The notes under the pieces were generated by a model, which searched no databases, was not told where the DNA came from, and saw only the letters and a list, made by a program, of their open reading frames with translations. A program made the translations under genes and the position numbers. 46,265 nt of DNA, taken from Spartobacteria bacterium (GTDB taxonomy: Bacteria; Verrucomicrobiota; Kiritimatiellia; RZYC01). The stretch covers positions 1 through 46,265 of the forward strand of contig RZYC01000025.1 of NCBI GenBank assembly GCA_009930475.1. Reading direction: 5' to 3'. Below are positions 25,359 to 33,616 of the stretch, piece after piece (position 1 is the stretch's first letter; every line of letters begins with the position of its first letter).

Positions 25359-26675
25359 ATGCAAGAAGAAAAGCCCATTACCATGTCGAGTTTTCCCAAA
25401 GCTATTATCCATGTGGATGGAGATGCTTTTTTTACGTCCGTGGAACAGTCCCTGCACCCGAAACTCAAGGGAAAACCATTGGTTACGGGCAAAGAACGGG
25501 GAATCATTTCCTGTGCCAGCTATGAAGCCAAGGCGCTGAACATAAAACGCGGGATTTCACTTTGGGATGCGCGACGCATGTGTCCGGAAATAGTGGTGCT
25601 TCCCAGCGATTATGAGAGCTACAGTATTTATTCGAAGCGCATGTTTGAAATTATGCGACGATACACTCCCGAAGTGGAAGAATACTCTATTGATGAAGGA
25701 TTTGCGGACATCACCGGCATGCGTCAGGTGTTTCGCTGTTCCTATGAGGACATGGCAAAGCGTATTCAACAGGATATTCGCGCGGAACTGGATATTACGG
25801 TCTCGATTGGACTGAGTCTGACCAAAAGTCTGGCCAAAATCGGATCTGATTTTCGTAAACCGCGGGGTTTTACGGCTGTGCGCGGCCGTTATATCCACCT
25901 TTTTCTTCAGCGTATACCGCTTGCGGATGTCTGGGGGCTGGGACCGAACTCCGTCCAGCTGCTCACCAAATACGGATTGCGAAGTGCATGGGATTTCGTT
26001 AATTTATCGGACACTTGGGTGCATAAATTGCTCAAAAAACCGGGTCTGGATATCTGGACAGAATTGCGCGGAACCATCGTAAACCCCGTCGATACGAAGC
26101 TTAAACAACCCAAGCACAGTATCAGCAAGGGAAAAACCTTCACGGAACCTTCTGAAAATGAAGCATTTATCTATGCTAAACTCATTAGGAACCTTGAATC
26201 GGCCTGCATTAAGTTGCGGAGGCATAAATTAACCGCTGGAGAGCTTAGTGTAGCCTTGCGACGCCGTGATTATGTCGAAGATGGTCGATGTGCGCGTCTT
26301 TCGAGGCCGGCCAATGCCTTAAACGACATGATTCCATGGGTCAAAGCCATGTTTGACAGCCTTTATGTGCCTGAAACCATGTATCGAAGCACCTCGGTGG
26401 TATTAGGAAGGCTTCATCCCATTGAACAGTATCAATATGACCTCTTTGATGATGTAAAAACCACCGAAAAGTACCTGCATGTGGCGGAAACCATGGATCA
26501 AATCAATGCGAAATACGGAAAACATCGCATTGCGCATGGTCCGTCGCTCCAGCTCACCGACCCCCACCCCAACGACAGAAATGAACAAACATGGCGTAAA
26601 AAAACGCTTCTTCCGGGTGAAACCGAGCGAAAACGCCTAAAATATCCCCTTTTGGACATAAAATTGACCATTTAG
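25359..26675 (+). CDS. Y-family DNA polymerase (DinB/UmuC type)
   Basis: The 438-residue protein has the Y-family active site. IIHVDGDAFFTSVEQSLHP provides Asp20 (metal), and EYSIDEGFADITGM near residue 110 provides the Asp-Glu pair. CASYEAKALNIKRGISLWDARRMCP and the thumb's helix-hairpin-helix (IPLADVWGLGPNSVQLLTKYGLRSAWDFVNLSD) follow, with a little-finger domain to about 345. The remaining 90 or so residues are an unfamiliar extension. It would copy damaged DNA at low fidelity. The start at 25359 has AAAGGTGAC at good spacing. The shared SOS box upstream implies damage-induced expression. Confidence 0.92.
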   Translation: MQEEKPITMSSFPKAIIHVDGDAFFTSVEQSLHPKLKGKPLVTGKERGIISCASYEAKALNIKRGISLWDARRMCPEIVVLPSDYESYSIYSKRMFEIMRRYTPEVEEYSIDEGFADITGMRQVFRCSYEDMAKRIQQDIRAELDITVSIGLSLTKSLAKIGSDFRKPRGFTAVRGRYIHLFLQRIPLADVWGLGPNSVQLLTKYGLRSAWDFVNLSDTWVHKLLKKPGLDIWTELRGTIVNPVDTKLKQPKHSISKGKTFTEPSENEAFIYAKLIRNLESACIKLRRHKLTAGELSVALRRRDYVEDGRCARLSRPANALNDMIPWVKAMFDSLYVPETMYRSTSVVLGRLHPIEQYQYDLFDDVKTTEKYLHVAETMDQINAKYGKHRIAHGPSLQLTDPHPNDRNEQTWRKKTLLPGETERKRLKYPLLDIKLTI

Positions 26676-26987
26676 ACCCGAAATATGTCATTTTTGAGGC
26701 AAAACAGGGGAGATCGACGCAAAGGGAGATACTATATATTCCAAAGCGGGTAGCAAATCTGACGCGCATCTACCACGGAATGTCCACCGTTGGAAAGCCA
26801 TAAAATGAAATACGATGCCTGCACCCCCCAAAAAAAACCAAAAATCCAAAAAATACCCATCAAAAGGCGCTTGACGACCACTCCCTTCATCGCAACAATG
26901 CCCTCTATGAAAACAAAAAATGGCCAACTTGATGCGCTTTCCGCCCCTGGGCGAAAAGCGGTTTTTTACCAGGTGACAAATCGAATC

Positions 26988-27596
26988 ATGCTCGTGAAGT
27001 CTTTCATGGCGATGGCGTTGGCCTGCTTGCTAGGTTCCGGCTGCGCCACATCGTCCTACATGCGTGCTGCACAAACCGTGCCTGCGGTGCCGCCCCGGGA
27101 TTCCGCCCGCGTCGTGTTCATGCGCGCGTCCAACTTCGGCGGAGCGATCAAGGGGGCGGTTTTCGATGTCACCGGCGACGATTTGAAGTTGGTGGGCATC
27201 CTTTCGCCCATGGAGAAGGTTGTGTATGATGTCAAGCCAGGGAAAAAGGTTTTCATGGTGGTTGCTGAAAATGCCGATTTCATGGAAGCGAACTTGGTGG
27301 CCGGCAGGATCTATCATGCCATTGTGACCCCCCGCTATGGTTGGTGGAAAGCACGTTTTTCCCTCCATCCTTTCAAGCAAAATGCAGCCGAACCGGAGTT
27401 CCAAGTGGGTTCGGATGCCTTCAGGAAATGGGACGCGGCCTGTTCATATATCGAGCTGGCGCCGAATGCGGAGGACTGGGTCCGGGCCAACAGACCCAGC
27501 TTGCTGAGCAAGAAAGCCGCCTATGGCGAAAAATGGGCAGACATGCTGGAAAAAGACAAGCAATGGAGACGGCTCGAGCCTGAAGACGGACAATAG
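26988..27596 (+). CDS. Predicted lipoprotein
   Basis: The ATG at 26988 gives a 202-residue protein with a lipoprotein signal (KSFMAMALACLLGSGC, lipobox LGSGC). The mature part reads PPRDSARVVFMRASNFGGAIKGAVFDVTGDDLKLVGILSPMEKVVYDVKPGKKVFMVVAENADFMEANLVAGRIYHAIVTPRYGWWKARFSLHPF. That resembles DUF2846-type outer-membrane lipoproteins in layout: a beta-sandwich that presents a 'PGKhxFxV' strand. Role unknown. In-frame sequence upstream, to 26790, is basic and without a signal, so I do not include it. It is a free-standing gene in the island. Confidence 0.7.
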   Translation: MLVKSFMAMALACLLGSGCATSSYMRAAQTVPAVPPRDSARVVFMRASNFGGAIKGAVFDVTGDDLKLVGILSPMEKVVYDVKPGKKVFMVVAENADFMEANLVAGRIYHAIVTPRYGWWKARFSLHPFKQNAAEPEFQVGSDAFRKWDAACSYIELAPNAEDWVRANRPSLLSKKAAYGEKWADMLEKDKQWRRLEPEDGQ

Positions 27597-27727
27597 CCGT
27601 ATGAATAAAACCAGCCTGAATCTGATTTGTCTTTCCTCCAGTCTGAAGTGCTTTAAAGAAGGTGTCCAAATTGTTCAAAACAGCCTTTGTTTCATTGCCA
27701 TGTTTTTTCTGTTATTCCTCCAGAAAG

Positions 27728-27760
27728 CCGCCTCATGTATTTGAGGCGGTTTTTCTTTTG
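27728..27760 (+). terminator. Rho-independent terminator after the lipoprotein region
   Basis: CCGCCTCA (27728-27735) pairs with TGAGGCGG (27742-27749) over a 6-base loop, followed by TTTTTCTTTTG. It is a textbook intrinsic terminator for the plus strand. Confidence 0.88.
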
Positions 27761-27802
27761 TTTCGTCGTTACATTGGACGGCATATTTCGTAAGCATGAT
27801 GC

Positions 27803-28818
27803 ATGAATATGGAAGGAAAAATTCAGGGATCAAGCGGCGAGATCGTTTTTTACTCAACAGAAGACGGGCATACAGCAATAGATGTCCGCCTTGAACATGA
27901 TACTATTTGGTTGTCATTAAATCAGATGAGCAAATTGTTTGATAGGGATAAATCCGTTATTTCAAGGCATTTGAATAAAGTTTTTAAGGATGGTGAACTG
28001 CCGAAATAATCAGTTGTTGCAAAAAATGCAACAACTGCATCTGATGGCAAAACCTATCAGGTTGATTTCTATAATCTCGATGCCATCATATCGGTGGGAT
28101 ATCGGGTTAATTCAAAGCGGGGTACGGAGTTCCGTATTTGGGCAACACACGTTTTGCGGGATCATATTCTGAAAGGGTATACCCTCAATGAAAAACGATT
28201 GCAGGAGGAAGTCAAAAGACTGCACGAATTAGAAGATGCAGTACAGCTGATGAGCCGGGTTTTGAGTGAGCGCAGCATATCAGGAGATGAAGCGCAGGGG
28301 CTGCTTCAAGTCATTACGGATTATTCGCTGGCACTGCGTCTACTGGATCAATATGACCACCAGCAGCTGGAGTTGCACTCCATAACCGAAACGGCACGAT
28401 TTATCCTTACATGCGAAGCCGCCATGTCAGCCATTGCTGAAATGAAAGAAACGATGGGGCATATGCAGGTGGTTTATTCGGCCTTGAAAAAGACAAAGGT
28501 CTTGAGAGTGCCATCGGTGCTATTTATCAGACATTTGGCGGGAGAGATGTGTACCCGAGCATCGAAGAAAAAGCAGCACATCTATTATACTTCGTGGTCA
28601 AAAATCATGCCTTTATCGATGGCAACAAACGCATTGCTGCGTTCCTGTTTATCTGGTACCTGGATGCAAATCAGTTGCTTTATCGTCCCTATGGCAGCAA
28701 ACGCCTTGCCGACAATGCTCTGGTTGCTCTGACCCTGTTGATTGCGGAAAGTAAACCGGAAGAAAAAGACACCATCTGCAAAGTCATCGTGAACCTGATC
28801 AATCGGGACAATACGTGA
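27803..28818 (+). pseudogene. RhuM-Fic/Doc fusion gene, broken by a stop and a frameshift
   Basis: The frame opens with GEIVFYSTEDGHTAIDVRLEHDTIWLSLNQMSKLFDRDKSVISRHLNKVFKDGELPK and meets TAA at 28007-28009. The same frame then continues as SVVAKNATTASDGKTYQVDFYNLDAIISVGYRVNSKRGTEFRIWATHVLRDHILKGYTL, so a single GAA-to-TAA change would explain the stop. Near 28478-28483 the frame slips by one base. The new frame reads LEKDKGLESAIGAIYQTFGGRDVYPSIEEKAAHLLYFVVKNHAFIDGNKRIAAFLF, which carries the Fic/Doc active-site pattern HxFxDGNKR. The intact ancestor was a RhuM N-terminus joined to a Doc-like transferase. Two lesions make this a recent pseudogene. Separate translation of the C-terminal part (ATG at 28549) is possible. 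Confidence 0.88.
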
Positions 28819-29139
28819 ATGACATTACCCCGTTATCAATTTTGTAGAACACGGCAATTCTGCCGCGACATATTGCGGCACAACGTTGCCGACTATGCCG
28901 CAGGCCGATAGACAGTCTGTGAACCAGTCATTTTCCAAATTGGTCGCATATTCCCGCACCGATACTCAGCCTATTCCGACGCCACGTGTCGACCAATTGC
29001 GCCCGTGTTGTTTCGAAATAGATCGATTCATTTAATTCATGTGATTGCTTGAATGTTTTGCGTGATTACAATAGTGTTCACGGATTGTGTAACGTTTCTT
29101 TCCTTGGGTCAGGAACGCATGTTTATATGAAGGGAGAGT
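28819..29139. other. Intergenic stretch before the CRISPR-associated gene set
   Basis: No gene is supported. TGCCGC and GCGGCA at 28861-28866 and 28875-28880 form a 6-bp hairpin that may terminate the upstream unit. The AT-rich part from 29020 to 29120 is the likely promoter region for the genes that follow. Confidence 0.45.
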
Positions 29140-29604
29140 ATGAAGAAAGACAAGTCATTACTATTGACATGCAAAACAATGAAACAGGTGCGTTCAGAGC
29201 GAAACATGGCACTCTTTCATACAGCAGGAATTCCGGTCACTCGCGGAACACTTTGACGGGTCAAAGAATCCATCTGGCAGGAGCGCATCGGGGACGATTA
29301 CGACCAGAACAGCACACGCACAGAACACCCGGGGCTTTCGATTCGCACGACGCCACCCAAAAGCGCCTTTGACACCATCCCCATGCTACACGGCACGTCG
29401 AACTACAATAAATGGGCCTTCACGGCGACATCGGTCTACGACAACGAAGACAAATCCAAAAAAACATACTTCGGAAATATTCGTCCGGTGCAAATCACGT
29501 TGGATTTATTCTCTACCGGCGTTCAGCAGAACCAGAACAAACCCAAACTGAACGACGACGAACAGCAGCGGTTGGATCTATGGCTGGAAAAAAGAGGATT
29601 ATAA
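29140..29604 (+). pseudogene. Unknown gene interrupted by an in-frame TGA
   Basis: An ATG at 29140 with a good site (GGGAGAGT) opens a frame of 38 codons reading MKKDKSLLLTCKTMKQVRSERNMALFHTAGIPVTRGTL. It meets TGA at 29254-29256 and continues in the same frame for another 116 codons: RVKESIWQERIGDDYDQNSTRTEHPGLSIRTTPPKSAFDTIPMLHGTSNYNKWAFTATSVYDNEDKSKKTYFGNIRPVQITLDLF... to 29604. Without the stop it would encode about 155 residues. CGA or TGG to TGA would be a one-base change. Alternatively only the second part is translated, from an ATG such as 29383. I recognise no family. It ends 3 bases before the next gene, so it belongs to the same unit. Confidence 0.5.
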
Positions 29605-29607
29605 TCG

Positions 29608-30891
29608 ATGGAATACGAACAGCTGCTGGAATGGAAAAATGTTTGCACCATTGAAAAATGTGAAAATGCGACAGCGGATGAACTGGCGACGACGGGAACC
29701 ATTCTTTTTGATATCGAGCTTAAAAAAACCGCCGGGTATCTGCGCAATCCCGACCGCGACCATAATAATTCCCCGCTCTCCACCGCGAATGAGCGCTCGG
29801 CTATATGCTGGACGATGCTGGAACAGAAACTCATTGCGTCCAGCCATTCTTCAGGGAAGGCCTACAAAGACTGGCTCATGGATTATGCCGTGGAGAAAGC
29901 ATCCAGCCCGAAACACTTCTCTAACATTGTATTTCGGGGATTAAGCCGCCTAACGCAAATGGTGGTTCGCAATTACAGTGCCGGGCTGCTTGCGCAGATG
30001 AAAAAAGATCAGCTGGCCGGGGTTGTTTCGTTGGACAGCACCGACGAGGAGGGACGATCTCTAATAGATCGTTACAGCCGACAGGCGGACCAGTGGCTGA
30101 TGGTCCCCTTTGGCGAGTACTCCGTCCCCTGCATTCCCGGAGAAATGGATATGAAGCGCAATCATTCCTTTACCAATGTATTGTGTGCGTGGAATGCACG
30201 GAACATGGAAAACAGTACGCTCACACAATCATGGATTGTAGATCAGCTAAACAGCAGTGAACAAGATCAGGTTCGTTCTATGATGCGCGGCGCGCTTACC
30301 GGTGCCCCACTGCCGGAGTCACTGAAAGAACGCTGCGGGCCCCCTATTCATAAACCCGGAGATCCGCGCATCGACTACCAGCATCAGGAAATTGAGTGGC
30401 TGGATCGCATTCAGGACGGGGAAGAATGGGCACAGAACGATGAAAACCTGGATGACTGGAGCCTGCAGCTTCCCGAAACGATTGAACTGTTTCCTGCCCG
30501 TGCGGCGGGTGATGATCAAGTGACGGTTTTATCCGGTTTTGTATGGCAGGGCGGACTGGATACCTTTTCACAGTGGTGCCGGAAAAAAGAAAAACAGGAA
30601 GAACCCGTGGTTACCAAACTGTCGGCCATTACGCGTGAATCGGCGGAGACTCTCTTTCATGCGATAGCCCCATTTATGGCGGTGGAAGAGATTAGCCACA
30701 CCGGAAGTGATGTCACAGCTCATCCGCTGGCCGACTGCCCATTTCTCCTGTTTTCTCGCAATTCCCGCCGCCTAATGGCCAAAGGAGAAGTCATTGACGA
30801 CGGGCAAACGGCTGTGGTGGATCATTTTGGGTTTTTATTGGAAATCCCGAAGTTGTCGGAATGGTTTTTCGTAATATGCAGTGAGGAATAG
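29608..30891 (+). CDS. Unknown 427-residue protein upstream of the type III operon
   Basis: No family is recognised with certainty. The N-terminal 160 residues are helical: NERSAICWTMLEQKLIASSHSSGKAYKDWLMDYAVEKAS...FSNIVFRGLSRLTQMVVRNYSAGLL...GVVSLDSTDEEGRSLIDRYSRQAD. Helices followed by a VSLDSxxDEEG segment recall the arrangement of sigma-70-like proteins, but I cannot confirm that. The middle contains NHSFTNVLCAWNARN and a Pro-rich hinge. The C-terminal 120 residues look like a separate alpha/beta domain. It starts 3 bases after the interrupted gene and overlaps the next frame, so the group is an operon heading towards cas10. It could be an ancillary gene of the CRISPR system or an unrelated neighbour. 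Confidence 0.6.
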   Translation: MEYEQLLEWKNVCTIEKCENATADELATTGTILFDIELKKTAGYLRNPDRDHNNSPLSTANERSAICWTMLEQKLIASSHSSGKAYKDWLMDYAVEKASSPKHFSNIVFRGLSRLTQMVVRNYSAGLLAQMKKDQLAGVVSLDSTDEEGRSLIDRYSRQADQWLMVPFGEYSVPCIPGEMDMKRNHSFTNVLCAWNARNMENSTLTQSWIVDQLNSSEQDQVRSMMRGALTGAPLPESLKERCGPPIHKPGDPRIDYQHQEIEWLDRIQDGEEWAQNDENLDDWSLQLPETIELFPARAAGDDQVTVLSGFVWQGGLDTFSQWCRKKEKQEEPVVTKLSAITRESAETLFHAIAPFMAVEEISHTGSDVTAHPLADCPFLLFSRNSRRLMAKGEVIDDGQTAVVDHFGFLLEIPKLSEWFFVICSEE

Positions 30892-30925
30892 CGTCAGGGG
30901 AAACAGGACGCAGAAAGAAAGTGAG

Positions 30926-31372
30926 ATGCTAGTATACAATTATGCGATGCAGGTACGACGTATGAAGACGCAGGATATGGCGTCGATAAGAAAAGACCTG
31001 ATTGATACACTGGGCCAAAGCAGCACCCTGCCTGAGTCATTACACTCGCCGGACGAAACGTCGGAGGACTGGCAGTGGGCGGTGGCGACAGAACTGCTTC
31101 TGCACCAGGCCTGCGGGGGAGCTGTGTCCAGCCAGACCTATTGGCCTTCATGGCGCACGGTTCGTCCTTTCGGCGAGGCGGCCCCGACATTGGAGCAGCT
31201 GGCGGTAGGCCCCTGTGCGGTCGCTCTTTTCCCCATGGCCACCTCGCCGGATTACCCTCCGGAAATCGCTCAGTTATGGCTGGTAACGCTGCACGCAGAA
31301 CCCGGCAGCGACCAGCGACATATGGCGGAGGGACTATCGGAATGGATGAAACGGCATGGAGATGATCTATAA
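30926..31372 (+). CDS. Unknown 148-residue protein upstream of the type III operon
   Basis: This open frame has coding-like composition and follows the previous gene by 34 bases. It reads MLVYNYAMQVRRMKTQDMASIRKDLIDTLGQSS ... DWQWAVATELLLHQACGGAVSSQTYWPSWRTVRPFGEAAPTLEQLAVGPCAVALFPMATSPDYPPEIAQLWLVTLHAEPGSDQRHMAEGLSEWMKRH. The start is uncertain: 30926, or the in-frame ATG at 30962. No family is recognised. The central part appears to be a small alpha/beta domain. Confidence 0.5.
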   Translation: MLVYNYAMQVRRMKTQDMASIRKDLIDTLGQSSTLPESLHSPDETSEDWQWAVATELLLHQACGGAVSSQTYWPSWRTVRPFGEAAPTLEQLAVGPCAVALFPMATSPDYPPEIAQLWLVTLHAEPGSDQRHMAEGLSEWMKRHGDDL

Positions 31373-31595
31373 GGATCGTGATACCCAAGCCCATGAATTT
31401 ATTTCTATCGGACTGCAGGACGGATTTTCATCCACCGGCAAAGTGACGTGGACGCCACCCGATATATGTAATGCCGATGCACTCACCAAGTATGACGACG
31501 GAAGAACAGACGTCAGCGACCTGATCCACGGCATCTTTAAAATGGAAACATCGGAAAAAATGAAAATAAGCCGCTTAACACAGTCAACGCACTAA
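31356..31595 (+). CDS. Small unknown protein before the ring-nuclease candidate
   Basis: This 79-residue frame overlaps the end of the preceding one and reads MEMIYKDRDTQAHEFISIGLQDGFSSTGKVTWTPPDICNADALTKYDDGRTDVSDLIHGIFKMETSEKM. Its hydrophilic composition looks genuine and the overlap suggests coupling. No family is recognised, and it could be a fragment of a longer gene. Confidence 0.4.
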   Translation: MEMIYKDRDTQAHEFISIGLQDGFSSTGKVTWTPPDICNADALTKYDDGRTDVSDLIHGIFKMETSEKMKISRLTQSTH

Positions 31596-31625
31596 AATAA
31601 ATCGTCAATGGGAGGATGACATAAC

Positions 31626-32000
31626 ATGAATGCACAAAAGGCCATACTGATCGGCAGCACATTTCCGCTGACCCTGATCCGACGACATACGGAAATTGAT
31701 CCGATGCCGATCGACGAGTTAAAGCGACTGCTGCGCACCCACCCCGTCTTCAGTTTCTGGGGACACAAAAATACCCTAACCGCTGCTCATTCCCTGCTGG
31801 GAATCGACGTCGCCCCAACCATCGAACGGCCCGCTTTACAGCTAAGCGCCGAAGGCTATCCAGCCTTTGATCAGCACGTATTTACAACATGCTACGTCCT
31901 GTCCCCCGAATACCGCCCCGGCTTTCGCCCTGCCATCGGCAGCGAAGTCGCCCTAGCCGATATTCTGGACTGGCGCGCATTGAAACTGACCTGGAATTGA
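31626..32000 (+). CDS. DUF1874 / AcrIII-1 / Crn2-like protein, candidate ring nuclease
   Basis: The 124-residue protein begins MNAQKAILIGSTFPLTLIRRHTEIDPMPIDELKRLLRTHPVFSFWGHKNTLTAAHSLLGIDVAPTIERPALQL and ends RPGFRPAIGSEVALADILDWRALKLTWN. The layout follows the DUF1874 family (STIV B116, SIRV gp29): a first strand with hydrophobics and a small-F/S-xx-LI turn, then a GHxxT motif with the catalytic-type His (here WGHKNT), an xxLLG helix end, an R-containing strand and a closing RxxxGxEVxLxxI segment. That family includes AcrIII-1 and Crn2, which degrade cyclic tetra-adenylate. A strong ribosome-binding site (GGGAGGATG) precedes it, and cas10 follows 35 bases later. I infer that it limits the messenger made by Cas10. 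The match is made by eye and needs a profile search. Confidence 0.55.
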   Translation: MNAQKAILIGSTFPLTLIRRHTEIDPMPIDELKRLLRTHPVFSFWGHKNTLTAAHSLLGIDVAPTIERPALQLSAEGYPAFDQHVFTTCYVLSPEYRPGFRPAIGSEVALADILDWRALKLTWN

Positions 32001-32035
32001 AATGACCAAGCAAACAATCATAAAGGAGAATGAAT

Positions 32036-33616
32036 ATGAGTAAGTTGTTTTTATGTTATGACTTGAAGGGGATTCAGTCATTTATTTTTACCATTCCAAA
32101 ATTGAAATATATTTGTGGCGGCAGTGCGATTATCGATCTGTTTGATAAAGAAACGGTACGCAAAGATATTCACGTGCCCGGTTGTAACTGGTTGTTTTCC
32201 GGTGGAGGTAAAGGCGCTTTCCGCTGCGATTCGGAAGAAACGGCGGATTGTTTGAAAATAGAATTATTGAGATGCGCATGCGAAGTTGGACTGACAATTA
32301 GTTTTGGCATTCATGTTGAATATACCGAGGCTGCTCATTTTGCCGGTGAGACATATCCATGGGTTCCAACTGCAGAAAATATGCGAGGAAAGCCATGTGA
32401 AGTCAGCGGACTGTACCCTTCCCTGCACGGAAAGGTAAATGAAATGGTTCGTAAACGAATTTTTAATCGAGGCGATAAATTATTCAGGCGTTTTGAGGAG
32501 CAGCTGCTGCTGGATCAACTGGAATTACCGTTTTATTTCGGCGTTCCAGAACTTTGGCAGTTTATGCACGATGTTGACGCAAAGAATGGTCATAAGAATA
32601 CCGACCAGGCTAGCAAAGCACTGGGAGGAAGAAACCGCTGGGCTGTTATTACAATGGACGGTAACGACATGGGAACGCAGCACCGGGTTGCCTCAGAGCG
32701 TTATTCAAATGACGCCGACAGGATGGTTGCATGGATCAAAGCCATGAGCAATGCGCTCGATACCTGTAGCAGGGAAGCTTGTCGAGCCGCCATAAAACGG
32801 GTTCTTGTGGAATGGGCAGGCAGTGAACATGGTGCTGCTTATCTGGAAGAAGCGAAAAAAGAAGGGCACACTATTTCTCTTCCAGTCCGACCGCTGGTTG
32901 TGGGGGGAGATGACATTATTGTCTTATGTCATGCGAGCTATGCCATGACCTTTGTCAAAGAAGCTTCCAGAGTTTTTTCCGAAATGAGTATGTCTTTGGC
33001 CGAGGCACAAACAACACTTGAATTATGGCCGGCATCTAAAGGCCGTTTAACCATCACTGCCGGTGTGCTGTACGCACCCGTTTCGCTGCCTCTTGCATCA
33101 GCTATTGCATATACGGAATCGCTTATGGCCAGTGCAAAGAATCGCGGCCGAAAGGAAGGAACGGTGCCGAGTCCTGCCTGTATTGATTGGGAATCGGTCA
33201 CAGAAGGAGTGATTGATACCCCGGCAGAACGCCGACAGCGGGATCTCATATTTATTGATGGGGATACCGAGCACCGTATGGAACTGACCAAACGCCCTTA
33301 TACACTGGATGAATTTAGTGAAATAGAACGTCTTATGAAGACATACAGCACAATCCCATCGACCATTCGGCATCAGATTCCCGCAGCGATGCGGGCGGGT
33401 AAATCGGATCGGCTGCTTTATTTGGCACGACTGGGTAAGAGAAGCGGATCGTTAATTAATCACCTAAGTGAAATAACGGAGGAGAAAATGAATAAATCAC
33501 GATGGTGTATTGACCAGGAGAATGGAACGAAAAGGCAGTGTACGGATGTGATAGATGCCCTGCTGCTCATGGAAGAAGATATCCGCATGACACGAAATAC
33601 GACGGAGGATGCATGA
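32036..33616 (+). CDS. cas10: Cas10 (type III large subunit), no HD domain, GGDD present
   Basis: This short 526-residue Cas10 begins directly with the first Palm-like part (LFLCYDLKGIQSFIFTIPKLKYICGGSAIIDLFDKE), so there is no N-terminal HD nuclease. The second Palm region has AVITMDGNDMGTQ near residue 205 and VRPLVVGGDDIIVLCHASY near 285. The intact GGDD is the cyclase site that makes cyclic oligoadenylate from ATP when target RNA is bound. The C-terminal part, from about 390, is helical. AAAGGAG lies at proper spacing from the ATG at 32036; the ATG at 32030 is too close. Its stop overlaps the next start. DNA cleavage by this Cas10 is not expected; signalling is. Confidence 0.92.
   Translation: MSKLFLCYDLKGIQSFIFTIPKLKYICGGSAIIDLFDKETVRKDIHVPGCNWLFSGGGKGAFRCDSEETADCLKIELLRCACEVGLTISFGIHVEYTEAAHFAGETYPWVPTAENMRGKPCEVSGLYPSLHGKVNEMVRKRIFNRGDKLFRRFEEQLLLDQLELPFYFGVPELWQFMHDVDAKNGHKNTDQASKALGGRNRWAVITMDGNDMGTQHRVASERYSNDADRMVAWIKAMSNALDTCSREACRAAIKRVLVEWAGSEHGAAYLEEAKKEGHTISLPVRPLVVGGDDIIVLCHASYAMTFVKEASRVFSEMSMSLAEAQTTLELWPASKGRLTITAGVLYAPVSLPLASAIAYTESLMASAKNRGRKEGTVPSPACIDWESVTEGVIDTPAERRQRDLIFIDGDTEHRMELTKRPYTLDEFSEIERLMKTYSTIPSTIRHQIPAAMRAGKSDRLLYLARLGKRSGSLINHLSEITEEKMNKSRWCIDQENGTKRQCTDVIDALLLMEEDIRMTRNTTEDA

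Noticed and set aside
29254-29256. TGA as a selenocysteine codon
   Set aside because: No convincing SECIS hairpin was seen after it, no redox motif surrounds it, and no selenocysteine machinery is in the window.
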